Below are positions 55,170 to 62,768 of a DNA stretch of 64,000 nt, piece after piece. The stretch spans positions 106,767 to 170,766 of IMG/VR virus record IMGVR_UViG_3300044981_000338, one strand, 5' to 3'. How positions within the stretch are numbered: the first letter of the stretch is position 1; every line of letters starts with the position of its first letter. This DNA comes from a virus. Both the position numbers and the translations under genes were made by a program. The notes beneath the pieces were generated by a model. It searched no databases. It was given only the letters and a program-made list of their open reading frames with translations, and had not been told where the DNA came from.

Positions 55170-55725
55170 GACTCGAACTGGCACGTCACGCGCTACGGGT
55201 CGACGTGGCATGTCTAGCGGGCGGGCTTGTGCAGGCGCGGCTTGTCACCTCGCGTAGTAAGGGGTGGGGTTGGCTTGTCACCTAGACGCGGTATGAGAAG
55301 ATTGGGCTCGTCGCGAGGAAGGACGCGGTCGGACGGGACTTCGGCATGGTTCGTCGCCAGGGATGTTCCGACTGGGGTTGGCTTGTCACACGGCTGGCCT
55401 GGGCATGGTTTGTCATGTCGGGATGGTGGAGTACGACACGTCGCACGTGATGGAGCGACTTGGCGCAAGATGGCTCGTCACCTGGGCAGGTCCTATGAGA
55501 CTAGGCATGTCGCTGGGGACGACTGGACTTGGCTCGTCGAGGGGGGGTGGCTAGTCTTGGCACGTCACGAGGCATTGTTCGGGACGGAATGTCTCCTGGC
55601 CTGGAAGATCACGGTGTGGTCAGGGATGTCATTCTGGTGCGACTCGGAGTGGAGAGGCTTGTCTCGTGGAAGGGATCGGGTTGGGCAGAGAAAGCTCGTC
55701 GCCGAGGCTAGTACTGGTGCGTCGC
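55170..55725. repeat. Degenerate repeat array A (about 17 units)
   Basis: A 556-bp region without a credible gene holds about 17 copies of an 11-base core. On the plus strand these read GGCNNGTCRCG (examples GGCACGTCACG, GGCTTGTCACC, GGCTCGTCGCG, GGCATGTCGCT, GGCTCGTCACC). Start-to-start spacing is about 27-43 bp, with purine/G-rich unconserved spacers. It lies between the RAMP-like gene and a strong terminator, so it would be its 3' untranslated region. Plus-strand long open frames here show periodic low-complexity translation and are rejected. Confidence 0.7.
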
Positions 55726-56499
55726 TCAGTTCTCGGCGGAGGCTTCGGAGGGCGCCTTCTTCTTACCGCCCTTCTCCTTCTTCTCCCCATTCGAGGCTTC
55801 GTCCTTGTCCTCATCCTTGGTCGTGACCTTCACCTTCTGCACCACGGTGAAGTCGGCGACGTCGAACTTGCCCATGCCCTGACTGCGGTCGGCGCCGATG
55901 CCGTCCTCCTGACCGAACGTGAGCATCTCGACGATGTCCTTCTCGCCGAGGTAGCGTGAGTCGCTCGGGTGGGTCTTGAGCACCCAGATCTCGAAGGTGA
56001 GCTCGACGCCCTCGCAGTAGTCGACCTTCTTCAGGGCCGTGCGCGGGCCCAGCGGCGTCTGCACGTGGATGGGACCTTCCTCGTTGCCGTCGGGCTCCTT
56101 GCGGTCGAGATAGTGGCGCTGGCCGCCATCCATGGCCTTGATCTCGAAGCCGTGCTGGAGCAGGTCTTTCGACCCGCGCTTGTTCTTGGTGAAGCGCAAC
56201 ATGGTCGCGCACTCCTTGAAGAGCGCCTTGATCTGCCGCGATTCGATGAACAGGCCCTTCTCCGGGTCGGCCTTGAACGTGTTCCAGCTCTTCTCGGTGA
56301 CCTTGTCGGTCAGGTCCTTGAGCGCTTCCTGGGTCTGGACCTCGGTCTGCTTGTCGTCGAAGCCGGTGCCGGCCTTGATCCAGTCCTTGATGAGGTCCGG
56401 GTTCTTCGGGAAGCCGCCGCAGATCTTCTCGCGGAAGCGGACGGTCACCTTGTAGATGTCGTAGAGAGCGCGGGACGAGAAGTCGTGGGTCGTGGTCAT
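55726..56499 (-). CDS. RAMP-like protein (Cas5/Cas6/Cas7-type loop)
   Basis: The 257-residue product has an N-terminal strand-helix-like start (IYKVTVRFREKICGGF) and RQIKALFKECATMLRF near residue 92, where RAMP proteins have their first helix. The C-terminal half has TALKKVDYCEGVELTFEI and, near residue 207, GIGADRSQGMGKFDVADF. That is the glycine-rich loop typical of CRISPR-associated RAMP proteins ('G-x-G-x-x-R-S-x-G-(F/Y/M)-G-(K/R)'). The C-terminal 30 residues are a Lys/Glu-rich tail. It is the only gene between two repeat arrays. ATG 56499 has TAGGAGAAC. RNA binding is a family inference; no cas genes are nearby. Confidence 0.7.
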   Translation of the reverse strand: MTTTHDFSSRALYDIYKVTVRFREKICGGFPKNPDLIKDWIKAGTGFDDKQTEVQTQEALKDLTDKVTEKSWNTFKADPEKGLFIESRQIKALFKECATMLRFTKNKRGSKDLLQHGFEIKAMDGGQRHYLDRKEPDGNEEGPIHVQTPLGPRTALKKVDYCEGVELTFEIWVLKTHPSDSRYLGEKDIVEMLTFGQEDGIGADRSQGMGKFDVADFTVVQKVKVTTKDEDKDEASNGEKKEKGGKKKAPSEASAEN

Positions 56500-56549
56500 G
56501 AGGTTGTTCTCCTAGGTGGGGGAAAAAGGAAGAAGGATAGGCAGGTATC

Positions 56550-57383
56550 GGCGTGGCCTGTCGCACGGAAGGGGTGCGGTTGGGCATGTCACGCAGGTGA
56601 GGCGAGCATCGGCGTAGATAGTCGCGAGGGCTTGTCCAAAGTCGACTTGTGTTGTCACAAGGGATTGGTGCAGATGGTCACGAGGCTTGGACGGACGCGG
56701 ATAGTCGTGATGGCCCGTGACGGGTTGCTTCGGCATGTCGCAACGGTGTGACTAGTACTGGTCCGCGGCAGGTGTGGTCAGTCGCGGCGGCTTGAGTCGG
56801 CACGGCATGTCGCGCGGTTGGGTAAGGTGTGGTTAGTCGCCGAGACGAGGAAGGTCCTGGGTTGCGATGGGTAGTCGCCGTGGTTTGTTACGAGACGAAT
56901 CGGCATGTCACCAAGGCAAAGGTTGGCGCGGCATGTCGCATCGGCGGGATATGGGAAGGCACGTCGCAACGGATAGAACAGGTTCGTCGCATGTCGAGGT
57001 GCGGTCCAGTTTGCCGCTACGGCAGGGGCGAAGTTAGAAACGGATCGTCGCGAAGACGTAGCTCAGGAAGGCAGGTCACCTAGACGAGAAAGGGATGACC
57101 AGTCGCGAAGGGGAGGACTGAAGAGACGAGGCATGTCGCGTGGTCCAGCATGCGTCGGATCGGCCCGTCGTGCAGGCGTGAATGGACTAGGTATGTCGCG
57201 AGGTCGGGATAGGGCTGGCTTGTCGCGCAGACTCGAGTGGGAATGGACTGTCGCCTGGTTCGGTAGGAAGTGGACTGTCACTACGGGACGGGTAGGGTTG
57301 GCACGTCGAGATGGATGGGTTGGGGCCGACTCGTCACGCAGACTGGGAAGGGGAGGCACGTCGTGAGGGAGCGGGCTGCACTG
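56550..57383. repeat. Degenerate repeat array B (about 28 units)
   Basis: An 834-bp region without a gene holds about 28 copies of the same core as array A. Examples are GGCATGTCACG, GGCATGTCGCG, GGCACGTCGCA, GGTATGTCGCG, GGCTTGTCGCG and GGACTGTCGCC. Spacing is close to 27-28 bp for the eight units nearest 57383 and less regular elsewhere. A 12-base stretch around CTAGTACTGGT recurs in both arrays. It is immediately 5' of the RAMP-like gene. Confidence 0.7.
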
Positions 57384-57671
57384 TCACACGGGAGCAGAAA
57401 GGCTTGGCTTGATTGTCCCGTCAGTGAGATCGACGAACCCGACGAAGTAATACCTCCATCCCATGCCGTGCTCGGTGTCCTTGGGGTACTTCTCCGGCGG
57501 CTCCGTGAATGTGCAGCCCTCACCCACCTTCAAGAACTGCAGGTGGCCAAGGCTCGCGCTGTCCATGGCGATGTTCTGGAATGCGGCCCATGTACCACCG
57601 CGCTCGCGCATCTGCTCGAGCGCTTCTTCTGCAGGCGTAGCGTCTCCCAGAAGAGGGTGCGGCTTGATCAC
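57384..57671 (-). CDS. Hypothetical protein (95 aa)
   Basis: GTG 57671 overlaps the previous stop (GTGA). The product has LEQMRERGGTWAAFQNIAMD, LGHLQFLKVGEGCTFTEPPE and GMGWRYYFVGFVDLTDGTI, an alpha/beta domain. It is the last gene before array B. Function unknown. Confidence 0.75.
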   Translation of the reverse strand: MIKPHPLLGDATPAEEALEQMRERGGTWAAFQNIAMDSASLGHLQFLKVGEGCTFTEPPEKYPKDTEHGMGWRYYFVGFVDLTDGTIKPSLSAPV

Positions 57672-58123
57672 GGAGAGGCCCTCAAGGCCGTGAGCAGCCG
57701 GTCGTACTTTAGGTACACCGACTCAATGCTCTCATCGGAGTTACGTAGACCTGCGTAGAAGCGAACACCTACGTCATCGATAACGACCTGATCGATCTCT
57801 GTGCGCTCCACGTCTCCAAGGGCTTCTTCGAGCACCGAGGCACGCGACGAGTCAAGAAAGAGAAGTACCTCCTCCTGCTCGAACGTCGCCAGCTCCGACG
57901 TGTTGAGCACATCTTCTAGATCAGCGTTCTCGTAGTAGCAACAGGCGGTGTCGTCGGCGAAGAACATGTCCCAGAGCCCGTCGTCCTTGCTCCGAACCAT
58001 CTGAAAGAGCTCTTGACGTACAAGCAGCTTCTGGATGTTCTCCTTGCTGAGATCGACGACCGCGACTCCGTGCCATCCAAGAGTGGCGCCGTCCGTAGCA
58101 CTCACTTCCAGAATGAACTTCAT
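57668..58123 (-). CDS. Hypothetical protein (151 aa)
   Basis: The product starts MKFILEVSATDGATLGWHGV and has GDVERTEIDQVVIDDVGVRF with helices between. TGATG start overlap. The beta-alpha pattern suggests a compact alpha/beta fold. Function unknown. Confidence 0.75.
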   Translation of the reverse strand: MKFILEVSATDGATLGWHGVAVVDLSKENIQKLLVRQELFQMVRSKDDGLWDMFFADDTACCYYENADLEDVLNTSELATFEQEEVLLFLDSSRASVLEEALGDVERTEIDQVVIDDVGVRFYAGLRNSDESIESVYLKYDRLLTALRASP

Positions 58124-58344
58124 CAGAGTCTCCCTTCTGCGCATATGCGCTGAACTTCCTTCGCGACGGCGATGAAACCCTTGGCGAGAAATGACTGTGT
58201 CCTACGCAGCTCACCCCACGAGGCAAGCCGTATGCGTATGCCGGTACCGCGCCTGTAGACCTCCCACAACTTCTTTGCGAGGCGTTCTACGCGTGCTTCC
58301 TCGAGCTTCTTGTTTGTCTTTTTGGCGGTCCTGTTCAACGGCAT
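58123..58344 (-). CDS. Small basic helical protein (73 aa)
   Basis: The product starts MPLNRTAKKTNKKLEEARVE and has a helical basic body ending VAKEVQRICAEGRL. That end resembles the KLRAEGRL end of the next protein upstream. Function unknown. Confidence 0.7.
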   Translation of the reverse strand: MPLNRTAKKTNKKLEEARVERLAKKLWEVYRRGTGIRIRLASWGELRRTQSFLAKGFIAVAKEVQRICAEGRL

Positions 58345-58353
58345 GATGAGCTC

Positions 58354-58659
58354 CTACAGGCGCCCCTCAGCGCGCAGCTTCTTCATGATGTCGGCGATGT
58401 CGAGGCACGAGTCGAGCCTGGAGAGCTCCCCGCGCTGAAAGAGCAGCTCGGTCACCTCGGCGGCGCTCGCGCCTTGCCCAGGGCCGTTGGTCTTGGACGC
58501 ATCGCGCCACGCACGCAGGACCTTCTCCTCATAGGTCTCCCCGGGCCGGGTGGGAGTGAGGGTTGCCGCGGTCTTCTTTTTCACGACCTGCGGGATGTAG
58601 TCGCGAGCACGCATAGAGCGAGGCGAGATGTCTTCGGATGGAACAGTACGAACGCGCAT
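58354..58659 (-). CDS. Small hypothetical protein (101 aa)
   Basis: The product has a Ser/Arg start and a helical C-terminal half (LSRLDSCLDIADIMKKLRAE). An S1-like element precedes ATG 58659. Function unknown. Confidence 0.75.
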   Translation of the reverse strand: MRVRTVPSEDISPRSMRARDYIPQVVKKKTAATLTPTRPGETYEEKVLRAWRDASKTNGPGQGASAAEVTELLFQRGELSRLDSCLDIADIMKKLRAEGRL

Positions 58660-58671
58660 GGTGGGTTGGGT

Positions 58672-58692
58672 CTCCTCAAAGTTCTTTTACCG
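58672..58692 (-). promoter_or_regulatory. Start-associated element S1, site 9
   Basis: CGGTAAAAGAACTTTGAGGA has GGTAAAAGAA and GAGGAG in the S1 order. It lies just before ATG 58659. Confidence 0.45.
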
Positions 58693-58716
58693 TGCAGCAT
58701 GCCAGAGTTGCAGAGG

Positions 58717-58794
58717 CTAGTGAACAACGTACAGGGCCGAAGCCCCGACGCTGCTCAAGGTACTACGTGGGCACAGTCGACGTTTCGCGGCCAT
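58717..58794 (-). CDS. Possible micro-ORF (25 aa)
   Basis: ATG 58794 with GAGGAGG upstream starts MAAKRRLCPRSTLSSVGASA and ends at 58717. The Shine-Dalgarno sits in the arm of an inverted repeat. No homologue is known to me. Confidence 0.3.
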   Translation of the reverse strand: MAAKRRLCPRSTLSSVGASALYVVH

Positions 58795-58800
58795 GTGGGC

Positions 58801-58878
58801 CTCCTCGGGAACAGTTGTGGCTGTAGTGATGGCTGTAGGGAGAAGAAGAACCTCTCCATCACTCTTTTACCCGAGGAG
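58801..58878 (-). promoter_or_regulatory. Nested inverted repeats (structured leader)
   Basis: In the 230-bp gap after the helicase gene, CTCCTCGGG at 58801-58809 is complementary to CCCGAGGAG at 58870-58878. Inside it AGTGATGG at 58825-58832 is complementary to CCATCACT at 58856-58863. These 9-bp and 8-bp stems nest. The outer stem covers the Shine-Dalgarno of the 58794 micro-ORF and the GGGTAAAAG part of an S1-like motif (58851-58872). A riboregulatory element is inferred. Confidence 0.55.
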
Positions 58879-58893
58879 TTTGTATTTTTGCTG

Positions 58894-60324
58894 CTACTGC
58901 AGCACCACCAAGTACTTCGAGCAGCGCGTGATGGCCGTGTAGATCCAGCGCTTCCAGTCGTCGTACGAGATGCGGTTTGGCTTCTCGGCCACCACTACGA
59001 CGTGCTCGAATTGGCTGCCTTGGGCTTTGTGGCAGGTCAAGGCATAGCCGTAATCAAGCAGCAGCCCCACCTGGCTCCAGTTGTTCGGCCGATGTCCAGT
59101 GGCCGCGTGGTACTCATTGAAGTCCTTGAAGGTGGTCGGGTGGCCGAGCTGCGGCGCGCTGATGCTGCCCGACACTTCAATCTCGTCATCCTCGAAGAGA
59201 ACGCGCCCTTCGTAGACGTACCGAGCGCTTTCCTCGATCTCCTGGATGGTGCCGCGCATCCCGTTGAAGATAGTGGCGTCGGTATTGCGGAGACAGATGA
59301 CCTGGTCGTCGACTTGTGGAGGATCAGCCCATGACGACTCCCAGCGCGTAACACGCGCTCGGTTGTTCAAGTCAACGCGAGTCTCATTCTTGTAGCAAAG
59401 CATCGCCACGTCGTCGTAGCGCACGCCCGGCGCCGTGAAGAGCTTCTGCACAACCTCGTTGACCTGGTTGTGCTCGAGCACCTGCACCTCTTCGCAGTCG
59501 GCCATCCTCGGTACCTGTCCCGTACGCCGCACGAACTCGCTGAGCGCGAGGATGGGGCTGTCCTCAGCTTGCCTGTGGATGGTCTCGAGCTTCAGGTGCG
59601 GCTTGTCCATCAGGCTAAAGCTGCCGAAGACCGGCGGCAGCTGCCCGTGATCGCCGACCGCGAGTATGGGGATGCCGTAGCTCTGGAGGTCGGTGAAGAG
59701 CTCCTCGTTGAGCATCGAGGCCTCGTCGACGACGATGAGGTCGTAGGGCAGCCTCTGGCGCTTCTTCCATCCGCGAATGCCTCCCGTCTTCTCGTTCGGG
59801 ATGGGGTAGTAGATAAGGCTGTGCAGCGTGCCAATGTCGAAGGCGCCCTTGACGATATTTGCCTCGTAGAATTTCTTTCTTAGTACCGACGTCGCCTTGC
59901 CGGTGAAGGCGCAGAAGGCGGCCTGCACATCGAGGTACTTGTTGGCGAACACCGAGAGCAGCGTGCTCTTACCTGTACCGGCATAACCGCCGACCTTCAG
60001 CAAGTCGCTCTCCTTTCGCTCATACCATTTGCTCATGGTGTCGAAGACCTCCCGTTGCTCCTTCGAGAGGCTGTTCTCGGTGAGCTTGCCGCCCATCTTG
60101 CGCTCGCCCTCGTTGAGCAGCTCATGCGGCTTCTTGTCCGTCTTGGGGACGAACTTGAACCGGTAGTCGCTGGTGGGCTTGTCCTCCTTTGGAGGCGTCT
60201 CAAAATCAGGCGTGGGAGCCACAGTGTACGGGTTTGTATACTTGCTCTTGGTAACGCTGGCAGCGTGCTGCCTGAACGAGCCAACCGCATTGAAGTTCGA
60301 CTTGTCGTTCTTACCGAAACTCAT
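58894..60324 (-). CDS. SF1 DNA helicase (Dda/RecD-like)
   Basis: The 476-residue product has a Walker A motif GGYAGTGKSTLLSVF (about residue 113) and Walker B DLIVVDEASML. It also has motif III AVGDHGQLPPVFGS, ETIHRQAEDS, and the C-terminal motifs YALTCHKAQGSQFEHVVVV and RWIYTAITRCSKYLVV. The first 85 residues are a low-complexity basic leader. This matches T4 Dda/RecD-type 5'-3' helicases used in replication initiation or recombination. It follows a small gene with a 14-bp overlap. Confidence 0.9.
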   Translation of the reverse strand: MSFGKNDKSNFNAVGSFRQHAASVTKSKYTNPYTVAPTPDFETPPKEDKPTSDYRFKFVPKTDKKPHELLNEGERKMGGKLTENSLSKEQREVFDTMSKWYERKESDLLKVGGYAGTGKSTLLSVFANKYLDVQAAFCAFTGKATSVLRKKFYEANIVKGAFDIGTLHSLIYYPIPNEKTGGIRGWKKRQRLPYDLIVVDEASMLNEELFTDLQSYGIPILAVGDHGQLPPVFGSFSLMDKPHLKLETIHRQAEDSPILALSEFVRRTGQVPRMADCEEVQVLEHNQVNEVVQKLFTAPGVRYDDVAMLCYKNETRVDLNNRARVTRWESSWADPPQVDDQVICLRNTDATIFNGMRGTIQEIEESARYVYEGRVLFEDDEIEVSGSISAPQLGHPTTFKDFNEYHAATGHRPNNWSQVGLLLDYGYALTCHKAQGSQFEHVVVVAEKPNRISYDDWKRWIYTAITRCSKYLVVLQ

Positions 60325-60721
60325 GCAGCCTCTCTTCCAGGAGTCCTAGCAGCCATGTGACGACGTCGTACTGTATCTTGAGGCCGATGTCGCGCGGCGT
60401 GTACCGGTTGGGCATCGTCAGCACGGACGCCACGAGCTGCACAGGCGGTATGCGTGCCACCGTGTACACGTCCAGAACGTGCCCTCGTGGCGTGACGCAC
60501 CACGAATGCTGGGCACCAACCTCGTAGATGCCGTCGACCACCTCGAGGGTCTTGCCTATCTGCTTGTGGGTGCGCCTCGAGACGACACGCGCCAGCTCGT
60601 GGCAGCGAATGTACTCACCGCTCCTGTCGAGCCGAGGCATCACGCCGACGATCCGCGTTGCCTCGTGAAAGATCAGCAGGTCCTCGTGGGTGAAGACTTC
60701 GTGTTCGCTGTACGTCTTCAC
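60311..60721 (-). CDS. Hypothetical phage protein (136 aa)
   Basis: The product starts at GTG 60721 (GTGA overlap) and contains VFTHEDLLIFHEATRIVGVM, SGEYIRCHELARVVSRRT and AQHSWCVTPRGHVLDVYTVA, then RIPPVQLV. This signature is common in phage proteins of unknown function. Function unknown. Confidence 0.8.
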   Translation of the reverse strand: MKTYSEHEVFTHEDLLIFHEATRIVGVMPRLDRSGEYIRCHELARVVSRRTHKQIGKTLEVVDGIYEVGAQHSWCVTPRGHVLDVYTVARIPPVQLVASVLTMPNRYTPRDIGLKIQYDVVTWLLGLLEERLHEFR

Positions 60722-60972
60722 AGGTCGCGCTTCTCGTAGCCGAGCTCTCGCAGCCAATCCTGTCCGACAGGTGAGCCGAGCCACTGGATGACGGTCGCAG
60801 CAACTACTTCATCATGTCCGGTGCACGTCGTAGCATGCACAGTATCAAGTAGTTGATCCAAGGTCGAAGCGTGCCCACCCAAGCGCTCGTTCAGCTTGTC
60901 CCAAGCCTCAGCGAATTTCTTCTCTTCGGGGTTGTTCTTGAAACGGTGCGTGTTCAGCCCTTTGACCTTCAT
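60718..60972 (-). CDS. Small hypothetical protein (84 aa)
   Basis: The product is helical (NPEEKKFAEAWDKLNERLG) with a C-terminal part (VVAATVIQWLGSPVGQDWLR). ATG 60972 lies after a short gap. Function unknown. Confidence 0.75.
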   Translation of the reverse strand: MKVKGLNTHRFKNNPEEKKFAEAWDKLNERLGGHASTLDQLLDTVHATTCTGHDEVVAATVIQWLGSPVGQDWLRELGYEKRDL

Positions 60973-60981
60973 GACCTCTCC

Positions 60982-61356
60982 TCATTCTTCGCAGGCGTGT
61001 GGGTTGGGAGACGGGTTACCGACTTTGCGCTCGTACTCGCACGCCAGGCACACCTCCGGCGCAACGAAGAGTTTCTTCAACGCCTCGTTGGTCTTGATGC
61101 GCACCTCTTCTCGAGCGGGAGTTGAATCCTCCGAGTAGAAGCTGATGTGAAACGAGTCCGGCGTGCACCAGAACTTGCCCCCGAATCCTAAGCGGCCCAT
61201 GAAGCGAAACTCTGTCGTCTCGTACGGGTTCTCGCTCCAGGCTACATGCCGTTGTACAAAGTACTCTCGGTTACTCTCAGGCGCGCCGGCGTTTGCTACC
61301 AGCGCGCTGTAAACTTTGTCGAACAGCTCATGCGTCCTTGGTCGCTGAAGCGGCAT
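60982..61356 (-). CDS. Hypothetical protein (124 aa)
   Basis: The product reads HELFDKVYSALVANAGAPES and FVQRHVAWSENPYETTEFRF. It has a beta-rich middle (GKFWCTPDSFHISFYSED) and a C-terminal Cys pair (VCLACEYERK). Function unknown. Confidence 0.75.
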   Translation of the reverse strand: MPLQRPRTHELFDKVYSALVANAGAPESNREYFVQRHVAWSENPYETTEFRFMGRLGFGGKFWCTPDSFHISFYSEDSTPAREEVRIKTNEALKKLFVAPEVCLACEYERKVGNPSPNPHACEE

Positions 61357-61362
61357 GTGATC

Positions 61363-61635
61363 CTACTTCTCCTTGATGACGATCTTGCTCCACACGATGA
61401 GCACGTGGTCGGGGCTAGGGGGTTCGTCTTCTTTGTATTCGCCGAGCCACCACTCGGGACCGAGCATCCTGGCCTCGGTCTCGTCGACCTTGTTCTCGAA
61501 ACGCAGACCGCCACAGTTGACGTTCCGCTTCCAGCGCTTGCCGACGGTCTTGCCAGTAGGAATCGACGTCGAGTACGCGGGCAGCGACGTGAATTCGGCT
61601 TGCGTCAGTTCCACCAACCGTGTCGATGATGACAT
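61363..61635 (-). CDS. Hypothetical protein (90 aa)
   Basis: The product starts MSSSTRLVELTQAEFTSLPA and has TGKTVGKRWKRNVNC, then EWWLGEYKEDEPPSPDHVLI. The upstream gene overlaps it by 221 bp in another frame. ATG 61635 has AGGAGAGACC. Function unknown. Confidence 0.7.
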   Translation of the reverse strand: MSSSTRLVELTQAEFTSLPAYSTSIPTGKTVGKRWKRNVNCGGLRFENKVDETEARMLGPEWWLGEYKEDEPPSPDHVLIVWSKIVIKEK

Positions 61636-61975
61636 AGGTCTCTCCTGTTGCCGCCGTGAAAGACGCACCGACGAGGTTCATTCCATCGAACATCTTCTCG
61701 TAGATCTGCAGCGTGACACTGGCATCCTCCGGCGCGTAACGCTGCAGCTGGTGCTGACCGTAGTTCTGTGCGAACTGCAAGAGCTTGCCTTGCTGGCGCA
61801 CTTTGAACTCCACGGATGTGAAGCTGCCGATGGTCCCGTCCCAAAACCCGCTCGGGATGGAGACGGACGGGTCGATCATCTTGCGTTCGGTCTCCCGAAC
61901 GAGATTCGCAAACTTATCCTCCGGCGTCAGATGAACGATGGAGCGTTCAACCATCTCCGGCGTCAGAGCGGTCAT
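61415..61975 (-). CDS. ETERKM-motif protein D
   Basis: The product contains FANLVRETERKMIDPSVSIP near residues 23-42. This matches the shared motif of the 18.4-19.8 kb proteins, and is followed by beta-rich sequence (SFTSVEFKVRQQGKLLQFAQ). The last about 70 residues lie in the 221-bp overlap and are Arg-rich, so the functional protein probably ends near residue 120. ATG 61975 is preceded by acidic CAGAG. Function unknown. Confidence 0.65.
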   Translation of the reverse strand: MTALTPEMVERSIVHLTPEDKFANLVRETERKMIDPSVSIPSGFWDGTIGSFTSVEFKVRQQGKLLQFAQNYGQHQLQRYAPEDASVTLQIYEKMFDGMNLVGASFTAATGETYVIIDTVGGTDASRIHVAARVLDVDSYWQDRRQALEAERQLWRSAFREQGRRDRGQDARSRVVARRIQRRRTP

Positions 61976-62342
61976 TCTTCTTGATCTGGGCAAGTTCTTC
62001 CTCCTGCTCCTTCGCCTTTCTCTTCTCGTACTCCTCGATCATGTTCTTGTAGCGTCTTAGGGTGAGGGTGCTACCGAAGCCCATCATCCTGAGCTGCGTT
62101 TCTCGGAGCAGCTTGTTCTTCTCCTTGAGGAGAGGAAGCGCGTTCTGGATGCCCTGACGACCGAGCATGTTGATGGTGTTGAGCAGGTGCCGGTCGTCCA
62201 TCAACTCAATGCGCGTGATGCGGCCGTTCTTGCTGCGCCAGTAGTGCGGGTCCTTGAGTTTCGGCTTCGTCTCCTCGTCGTAGTGCTGAAGAAGCTCGGC
62301 AAGTTCGGCGCCATCGTTGTAGTAATCGCTCATCTCTCCCAT
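61947..62342 (-). CDS. Conserved phage protein (131 aa)
   Basis: The product contains DPHYWRSKNGRITRIELMDD and HLLNTINMLGRQG, a signature found in phage proteins ('W-R-(S/T)-x-x-G-R-x-x-x-I ... H-L-x-N-T-I'). A basic helical C-terminus follows. ATG 62342 has GGGGAG. Function unknown. Confidence 0.75.
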   Translation of the reverse strand: MGEMSDYYNDGAELAELLQHYDEETKPKLKDPHYWRSKNGRITRIELMDDRHLLNTINMLGRQGIQNALPLLKEKNKLLRETQLRMMGFGSTLTLRRYKNMIEEYEKRKAKEQEEELAQIKKNDRSDAGDG

Positions 62343-62345
62343 TGT

Positions 62346-62768
62346 TTACTCCCCGTAGAGCACCTTGCGGATGGAGTCGATGCGCGAAAAGAGCTGCTCC
62401 ATGATGACCATGGTACTTCCTCCCTCATGGTTGTGGGGGGAGAGCCAGTCGTAGAGCTCTTCCAGCGACCGGCAGAGAAACTCGAGGTCGCTGCGGTACG
62501 GTGGGAAGTGCGCCGGCGCGTAGAGGTTCAGACGCTTCTGCAACTCCGCCCAGGACTCCGGCGTGATCTGCCCTGCCTGACTCTCCTGCATGACCTGCCA
62601 CGCGCTATTGGCCACCATGGCTGCGATGCGGTAGCTGCGGAGCAGCGTGACAATCTTCTCGGCGCTCTTCTGCGTACCAACCTGCATAATGAAGGCGCCC
62701 ATCTGGGCTTCGTCGAGCTTCTCGAGGTCCCGGATCTCGCCTTCCTTCATCCACGTCGTTCGGCTCAT
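62346..62768 (-). CDS. Helical hypothetical protein (140 aa)
   Basis: The product starts MSRTTWMKEGEIRDLEKLDE, then long helices (AEKIVTLLRSYRIAAMVANS, FLCRSLEELYDWLSPHNHEG). ATG 62768 has AAGGAGACTCC. Function unknown. Confidence 0.75.
   Translation of the reverse strand: MSRTTWMKEGEIRDLEKLDEAQMGAFIMQVGTQKSAEKIVTLLRSYRIAAMVANSAWQVMQESQAGQITPESWAELQKRLNLYAPAHFPPYRSDLEFLCRSLEELYDWLSPHNHEGGSTMVIMEQLFSRIDSIRKVLYGE

Noticed and set aside
55158-55240. A complete tRNA gene around the T-arm-like sequence
   Set aside because: No matching acceptor stem or anticodon arm could be folded within 75-90 nt; only the T-loop string is present.
55227-55826. 199-residue plus-strand open frame across array A
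   Set aside because: It is low-complexity (repeated GLS, VARD, HVARD strings), created by the periodic repeats, with no ribosome-binding site and no family resemblance.
55170-57383. Classical CRISPR array
   Set aside because: The conserved core is only about 11 bp with variable bases, spacing is not fixed, and no cas1/cas2 or effector genes are near. The repeats are better treated as a separate kind of array.
58474-59334. 286-residue plus-strand open frame
   Set aside because: It runs antisense through the helicase gene and over the structured gap; no start signal and shadow-like composition.
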